This document shows positions 60,345-64,000 of a stretch of DNA of 64,000 bases, one piece after another. The notes under the pieces were generated by a model. It saw only the letters and a list, made by a program, of their open reading frames with translations, was not told the origin of the DNA and made no database searches. Each line of letters opens with the position of its first letter. The stretch's first letter is position 1. This DNA comes from Mucilaginibacter oryzae (GTDB lineage Bacteria; Bacteroidota; Bacteroidia; Sphingobacteriales; Sphingobacteriaceae): positions 39,128-103,127 of the forward strand of contig NZ_QGHA01000015.1 of the NCBI RefSeq assembly GCF_003148845.1, written 5' to 3'. The translations under genes were made by a program, and so were the position numbers.

Positions 60345-61334
60345 ATGAAAAAGCACTTTTTTTATTTTTTATCGTTTGCTTTTGCTGCCACCGCATTAAA
60401 AGCTAATGCCCAGACAGGTGATTTAAAAAAAACCGATAAAGGGTCGTTTTACAAAATTTATACAGCCAATACCGGCGAGAAAGCTAAACTTAACGATGTA
60501 ATTACCTTTAACTTTATTCAGAAAACGGATAAAGATTCGGTGTTGTTCAGCAGCTACACCGCTGGAAGGCCTGCACAGGCGCAAATACAGGAGTGGCGCG
60601 CGCTGGGCGATATGATGGATATATTCCCGCTGCTGGCTGTTAAAGACAGCGCGCTGGTAAAAATACCTGCCGATTCTGTATTTAAAGGGCATGAAGAGGC
60701 GCGTCCTCCATTTTTTCCAAAGGGTAGCTATCTTACTTTTATCATTAAGATGGAAAAGATCCAATCATTAAATGAAGCGATTGCCGAGAGGAACGCCGGT
60801 CTGGAAAAACTAAAACAAGCCGAAGCTGCCGACAGGGATAAATACATCGCCGCGCACAATCTTAAACCCATTACTACTGCTTCCGGCTTAAAATATATCA
60901 TTACAAGCCCTTCTGCAAAAAGAAAACCGCTTGCAGGTGATACCGTTTTGGTTAATTACACCGGCAAAACGCTTAACGATAAAGTGTTTGACAGCAGCAT
61001 TGAGGCCAACGCCAAAGCAGCAGGTTTAGAACAGCCGGGCCGTACCTACGAACCGATCAGTGTGGTTTTAGGCGAAGGTCGCGTAATACAAGGATGGGAA
61101 GAAGGTTTACTTTTGCTGAACGAAGGTTCGAAGGCAACGGTTATTATCCCATCATCGTTAGGTTACGGCGATCGCGGACAAGGGCCTGCAATACCGGGTT
61201 ACAGCACATTGATATTCGACCTGGAATTGGTGAAAGTGAAACCGGGCAAGCACGTTGCTCCTAAACCGGCTGCCGTTAAAGGGCCGGTTAAAAAGGCAGG
61301 TGTAAAGAAACCCGTAGCTAAAAAGAAAAACTAA
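60345..61334 (+). CDS. FKBP-type peptidyl-prolyl isomerase, exported
   Basis: A 329-residue paralog of the upstream isomerase. It has a cleavable signal (FYFLSFAFAATALKANAQ) rather than a lipobox. The degenerate N-terminal FKBP-like half and the intact C-terminal domain (VVLGEGRVIQGWEEGLLLLN, GSKATVIIPSSLGYGDRGQG) are as before. The tail is lysine-rich (KKAGVKKPVAKKKN), perhaps for nucleic acid or envelope binding. It arose by tandem duplication. Confidence 0.92.
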   Translation: MKKHFFYFLSFAFAATALKANAQTGDLKKTDKGSFYKIYTANTGEKAKLNDVITFNFIQKTDKDSVLFSSYTAGRPAQAQIQEWRALGDMMDIFPLLAVKDSALVKIPADSVFKGHEEARPPFFPKGSYLTFIIKMEKIQSLNEAIAERNAGLEKLKQAEAADRDKYIAAHNLKPITTASGLKYIITSPSAKRKPLAGDTVLVNYTGKTLNDKVFDSSIEANAKAAGLEQPGRTYEPISVVLGEGRVIQGWEEGLLLLNEGSKATVIIPSSLGYGDRGQGPAIPGYSTLIFDLELVKVKPGKHVAPKPAAVKGPVKKAGVKKPVAKKKN

Positions 61335-61338
61335 TTAT

Positions 61339-61370
61339 AAAAACCTCCTGCCAAAAACAGGAGGTTTTTA
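61339..61370 (+). terminator. Intrinsic terminator after the second FKBP gene
   Basis: AAAAACCTCCTG 61339-61350 pairs perfectly with CAGGAGGTTTTT 61358-61369 around 7 nt. Confidence 0.9.
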
Positions 61371-61447
61371 GTTAAACACAATCCTGCTTTAATTAACAGG
61401 TAAATTACTTTTAAAAAGTTACCGTTACTTATAGAAATTGCATAAAG

Positions 61448-61570
61448 AAATTTTCACACGAATTACCTTTTAAGTCGGAAAAAATTAAACGAATTACACG
61501 AATGGTCATTTTTCTATCAATTGCATCATTCGTGTAATTCGATAATTCGTAACAATTTGTGTGAAAATTT
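61448..61570. repeat. Inverted-arm repeat, family D (CGAATTACACGAAT word)
   Basis: Nested perfect inverted repeats: AAATTTTCACAC 61448-61459 with GTGTGAAAATTT 61559-61570, and CGAATTACACGAATG 61490-61504 with CATTCGTGTAATTCG 61527-61541 (22-nt loop). Word copies (CACGAATTAC, ATAATTCG) lie between them. It occupies the 357-bp gap before tatD; the rest, apart from the terminator and the tatD -7 element, shows nothing. Confidence 0.82.
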
Positions 61571-61679
61571 TAAACTGTTTTTACCGATAATTTTTTAATG
61601 AGTTAAGCTATCTCCCTGCTTTAATTATGCCGGGAGATACTTTACCGCAAATATTTCGTTATTACAAAGTTCAAAGGTT

Positions 61680-61687
61680 TATTTTTG
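61680..61687 (+). promoter_or_regulatory. -7 element of tatD, 4 nt before the ATG
   Basis: TATTTTTG, then CAGC and ATG. The catalytic HTH motif lies within the first ten residues of TatD, so the start cannot be later. The mRNA is predicted to be leaderless. Confidence 0.65.
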
Positions 61688-61691
61688 CAGC

Positions 61692-62459
61692 ATGGTTTTA
61701 ACCGACACGCACACCCATTTATACTACGAAACCATCCCCGAAAAGCGCAAGGCATTGATGCAGCGCTGTATTGATCATCACATTACCCGTTTATTTTTAC
61801 CCAATGTAGATGCAGCTTCAGTACCGTTGATCTACGGACTGGTTGAAGAGTATCCGCAGTACTGCTATCCTATGCTGGGCTTGCACCCCTGCGATGTAAA
61901 AGAGCATTGGGAAGCTGAACTGACTACCATCATCAACGCACATCAGCAAAACAAGATATTCGCCATAGGCGAGATCGGGATTGATCTTTATTGGGATAAA
62001 ACACATTTAAAAGAGCAGGCAGATGCCTTTGTAAAGCAAATTAACTGGGCCAAAAGCCTTGATTTGCCTATAGTGATACATTGCCGCGATGCTTTTAACG
62101 AAGTATACGAAGTACTGCAGCAGGAAGCCGACGATAAACTGCGCGGTATTTTTCATTGTTTTGGCGGCACGGTTGAACAGGCGCGAAAGATCATCGACCT
62201 TAATTTTTACCTGGGGATAGGCGGTGTAGTTACCTATAAAAACTCGGGCCTTGATAAAGTTGTGCAGGAAATTGACTTGAAACATATAGTTTTAGAAACA
62301 GATTCTCCGTACCTTACCCCCGTTCCGTTCAGGGGTAAACCTAATGAAAGCTCGTACCTGGTATACATTGCCCAAAAAGTAGCTGAGCTTCAGCAAACAA
62401 GCATTGAAAAGGTGGCCGAAGTCACTACCGAAAATTCCAGGCTTGTGTTCGGAATTTAA
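61692..62459 (+). CDS. tatD: TatD family metal-dependent hydrolase/deoxyribonuclease
   Basis: A 255-residue TIM-barrel enzyme. Metal-binding blocks are LTDTHTHLY, AIGEIGIDLYWD, VIHCRDAF, GIFHCFGG and LETDSPYLTP. Family members show 3'-5' exonuclease activity on DNA or are linked to tRNA proofreading of D-amino acids. It is followed by ansA 34 bp downstream, an arrangement I have seen in Bacteroidota. The fixed start lies 4 nt after a -7 element. Confidence 0.94.
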   Translation: MVLTDTHTHLYYETIPEKRKALMQRCIDHHITRLFLPNVDAASVPLIYGLVEEYPQYCYPMLGLHPCDVKEHWEAELTTIINAHQQNKIFAIGEIGIDLYWDKTHLKEQADAFVKQINWAKSLDLPIVIHCRDAFNEVYEVLQQEADDKLRGIFHCFGGTVEQARKIIDLNFYLGIGGVVTYKNSGLDKVVQEIDLKHIVLETDSPYLTPVPFRGKPNESSYLVYIAQKVAELQQTSIEKVAEVTTENSRLVFGI

Positions 62460-62493
62460 ATTGTTAACTATTTAAACAGCATATAAACCAATA

Positions 62494-63516
62494 ATGAGCC
62501 AAATTTTAATCATCTATACCGGAGGGACAATAGGTATGATGAGTGATCCGGTTAGCAAGGTGCTCAAGCCTATTAACTTTGAGCAGATCATGGATAACGT
62601 GCCCGAGCTTGAAAAGCTTAATTGCCGTATCAAAGTACACTCGTTTGATGAGATCATCGATTCATCAAACATGAACCCCGAAATCTGGAGCGAACTTGCG
62701 GGGCTGATCCAGGCCAATTATCATGATAACGACGGCTTTGTGATCCTTCACGGATCTGATACCATGGCCTACACGGCTTCTGCGTTGAGCTTTATGTTAG
62801 AGAATTTGGCTAAACCCATCATTTTTACAGGCTCGCAATTACCCATCAGCGCTATCCGTACCGATGCCAAAGAGAACCTGATGACGGCTATAGAAATAGC
62901 CAAAGCCAAAAAGAACGATCGTGCCCGTGTACCGGAAGTTTGTATTTATTTTGATTACAAACTCTTCCGTGGCAACAGGGCTTTTAAATATAATTCATCA
63001 AAATTTGAGGCTTTCCGCTCGCCAAACTACCCTATCCTTGCCGAGTCGGGTGTGCATTTGCGTTTCAGCGCAAACGATATCAGGCAACCTAAGGACGAAA
63101 GCTCATTGATTGTACACAATAACCTGATCAACGATGTTGGCGTACTTAAACTGTATCCCGGCATCAGCCCAAAAGTGGTTGAGAATATTTTAAGTGCCGA
63201 TGTGCGCGGCATTGTAATGGAAACATTCGGTGCGGGCAATACCACAACCGATGCCTGGTTTATCGATCTGCTTAAAAACGCGATAGACGGCGGCAAAGTG
63301 ATCCTCGATATTTCGCAATGTAAGGTAGGTACGGTTGAACTTGGCCGCTATGAAACAAGCAAACACCTTAAAGATATAGGCGTAGCCAACGGTTATGACA
63401 TGACTTTCGAATCGGCGGTAACCAAAATGATGTACCTGCTGGGGCAAAGTGATGATCCACTACAGGTGAAGGAATGGCTGGAAACCGATTTGAGGGGCGA
63501 GATTACGGTATCGTAA
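62494..63516 (+). CDS. ansA: Type I L-asparaginase
   Basis: A 340-residue enzyme hydrolysing asparagine to aspartate and ammonia. IYTGGTIGMM holds the first catalytic threonine and VILHGSDTMAYTASALSFM the second, with the aspartate; PIIFTGSQLPISAIRTDAK is a family block. No signal peptide is seen, so it is cytoplasmic as in type I. It forms an operon with tatD. An inverted repeat follows at 63523-63562. Confidence 0.95.
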   Translation: MSQILIIYTGGTIGMMSDPVSKVLKPINFEQIMDNVPELEKLNCRIKVHSFDEIIDSSNMNPEIWSELAGLIQANYHDNDGFVILHGSDTMAYTASALSFMLENLAKPIIFTGSQLPISAIRTDAKENLMTAIEIAKAKKNDRARVPEVCIYFDYKLFRGNRAFKYNSSKFEAFRSPNYPILAESGVHLRFSANDIRQPKDESSLIVHNNLINDVGVLKLYPGISPKVVENILSADVRGIVMETFGAGNTTTDAWFIDLLKNAIDGGKVILDISQCKVGTVELGRYETSKHLKDIGVANGYDMTFESAVTKMMYLLGQSDDPLQVKEWLETDLRGEITVS

Positions 63517-63522
63517 CAATGT

Positions 63523-63562
63523 ATCCATACGTACGAAGTAATTAAACTTTATACGTATGGAT
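63523..63562 (+). repeat. 11-bp inverted repeat after ansA
   Basis: ATCCATACGTA at 63523-63533 and TACGTATGGAT at 63552-63562 match perfectly around an 18-nt loop. With no T run, it may be a weak terminator or an end of some element. The remaining gap up to 63737 is A/T-rich without a recognisable feature. Confidence 0.55.
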
Positions 63563-63737
63563 GATTTAGCATAAAGGACATAAAAGAGGGAATATCTTTT
63601 TGTTACTAATTGGAGATAATGATTTTGAATTGATATCCATAGGCGCATTATCTAATTTCTTAGTCAAGTTAAGTAAGATAGTCACAATTTAATCTGACAG
63701 TTACGATTAATTAACGCACGTAATAGAGATTAGCATT

Positions 63738-64000
63738 ATGACAACCCAAGCAAAGATCATCAAAAACAAGATGGGCATATTGGAGCTTGCCCAGCATTTA
63801 GGGAACGTATCACAGGCCTGTAAAGTGATGGGCTATTCCCGTGATAGTTTCTACAGGTTCAAGGAACTTTACGAACAAGGTGGCGAACTGGCCTTACAAG
63901 AGATCAGCAGACGAAAACCGATCTTAAAGAACCGGGTAGAAGAGCATGTAGAAAAAGCCGTTGTTGAAATGGCTATAGACCAGCCGGCCTTAGGTCAGTT
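63738..64000 (+). mobile_element. IS481 family transposase, N-terminal part
   Basis: An open frame from the ATG at 63738 reaches the window edge. Its 87 residues (MTTQAKIIKNKMGILELAQH, then GNVSQACKVMGYSRDSFYRF and IDQPALGQ) match the helix-turn-helix part of IS481-type transposases with the YSRDSFYR block. The catalytic rve domain lies outside. The left inverted repeat of the element could not be placed with confidence upstream. Confidence 0.82.

Overview
The window reads as a chromosomal segment of a Bacteroidota bacterium of the Sphingobacteriaceae, most like Mucilaginibacter or Pedobacter. This is inferred from several things: the protein families (XrtN exosortase system, DUF4270, DUF4142, DUF6624, TonB/MORN proteins), promoter cores of the Bacteroidota type TAnnTTTG, the near absence of Shine-Dalgarno sequences, and the panC-panD-short glycogen synthase-DUF4270 neighbourhood. 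About sixty genes are recognisable, nearly all housekeeping. No tRNA, rRNA or CRISPR array was seen.

Layout. 1-1.4 kb: the 5' end of a Crp/Fnr regulator, an L,D-transpeptidase and a lipoprotein. 1.4-6.5 kb: rimP-nusA-infB behind a good promoter whose transcript would begin with a perfect 10-bp hairpin. 6.5-7.3 kb: map. 7.4-12.3 kb: an XrtN module of four genes (small membrane protein, winged-helix regulator, VIT-domain protein with a C-terminal PEP sorting signal, exosortase N) carrying two copies of one operator-like palindrome. 12.4-20.5 kb: a B12-binding subunit with enoyl-CoA hydratase, a DCC1-like/TIGR01777 operon with paired palindromes, LMW phosphatase, S1/P1 nuclease, a lipoprotein, fumC and two proteins of unknown function. 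20.6-26.4 kb: DUF4142 lipoprotein, Omp85-like barrel, MFS symporter, SWIM protein and a deleted IS982 element. 26.5-34.7 kb: TerC, glmS, DUF4270, a GT5 half-protein, panC, panD, a TonB protein and a lipoprotein. 34.8-39.4 kb: carB with a structured leader, a membrane protein resembling a split acyl carrier protein, and superoxide dismutase. 39.7-48.8 kb: amino acid permease, a 2Fe-2S reductase, a siderophore receptor/PepSY pair with a Fur-like box, and divergent oxyR/catalase. 48.9-63.5 kb: a broken MazF-type toxin with its intact antitoxin, nnr, sigma/anti-sigma, lipA, ytxJ, a 36-residue lipoprotein, ribH, a TPR protein, recF-DUF721, ndk, nrnA, two FKBP isomerases, tatD and ansA. The end holds the start of an IS481-type transposase.

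The most unusual material lies between and at the edges of genes. At least five unrelated short-word repeat families occur. Four of them share one layout: an arm of degenerate copies of a word, an unrelated centre, and an arm of its reverse complement, with perfect or near-perfect inverted matches of 11-18 bp. Some repeats have become coding: one encodes a duplicated 18-residue block in a lipoprotein signal peptide, and C/G-rich ones form the C-terminal tails of an L,D-transpeptidase, fumarase and a reductase. Several genes with fixed starts (panD, tatD, recF) have the -7 element only 4-7 nt before the ATG, which implies leaderless or nearly leaderless mRNAs.
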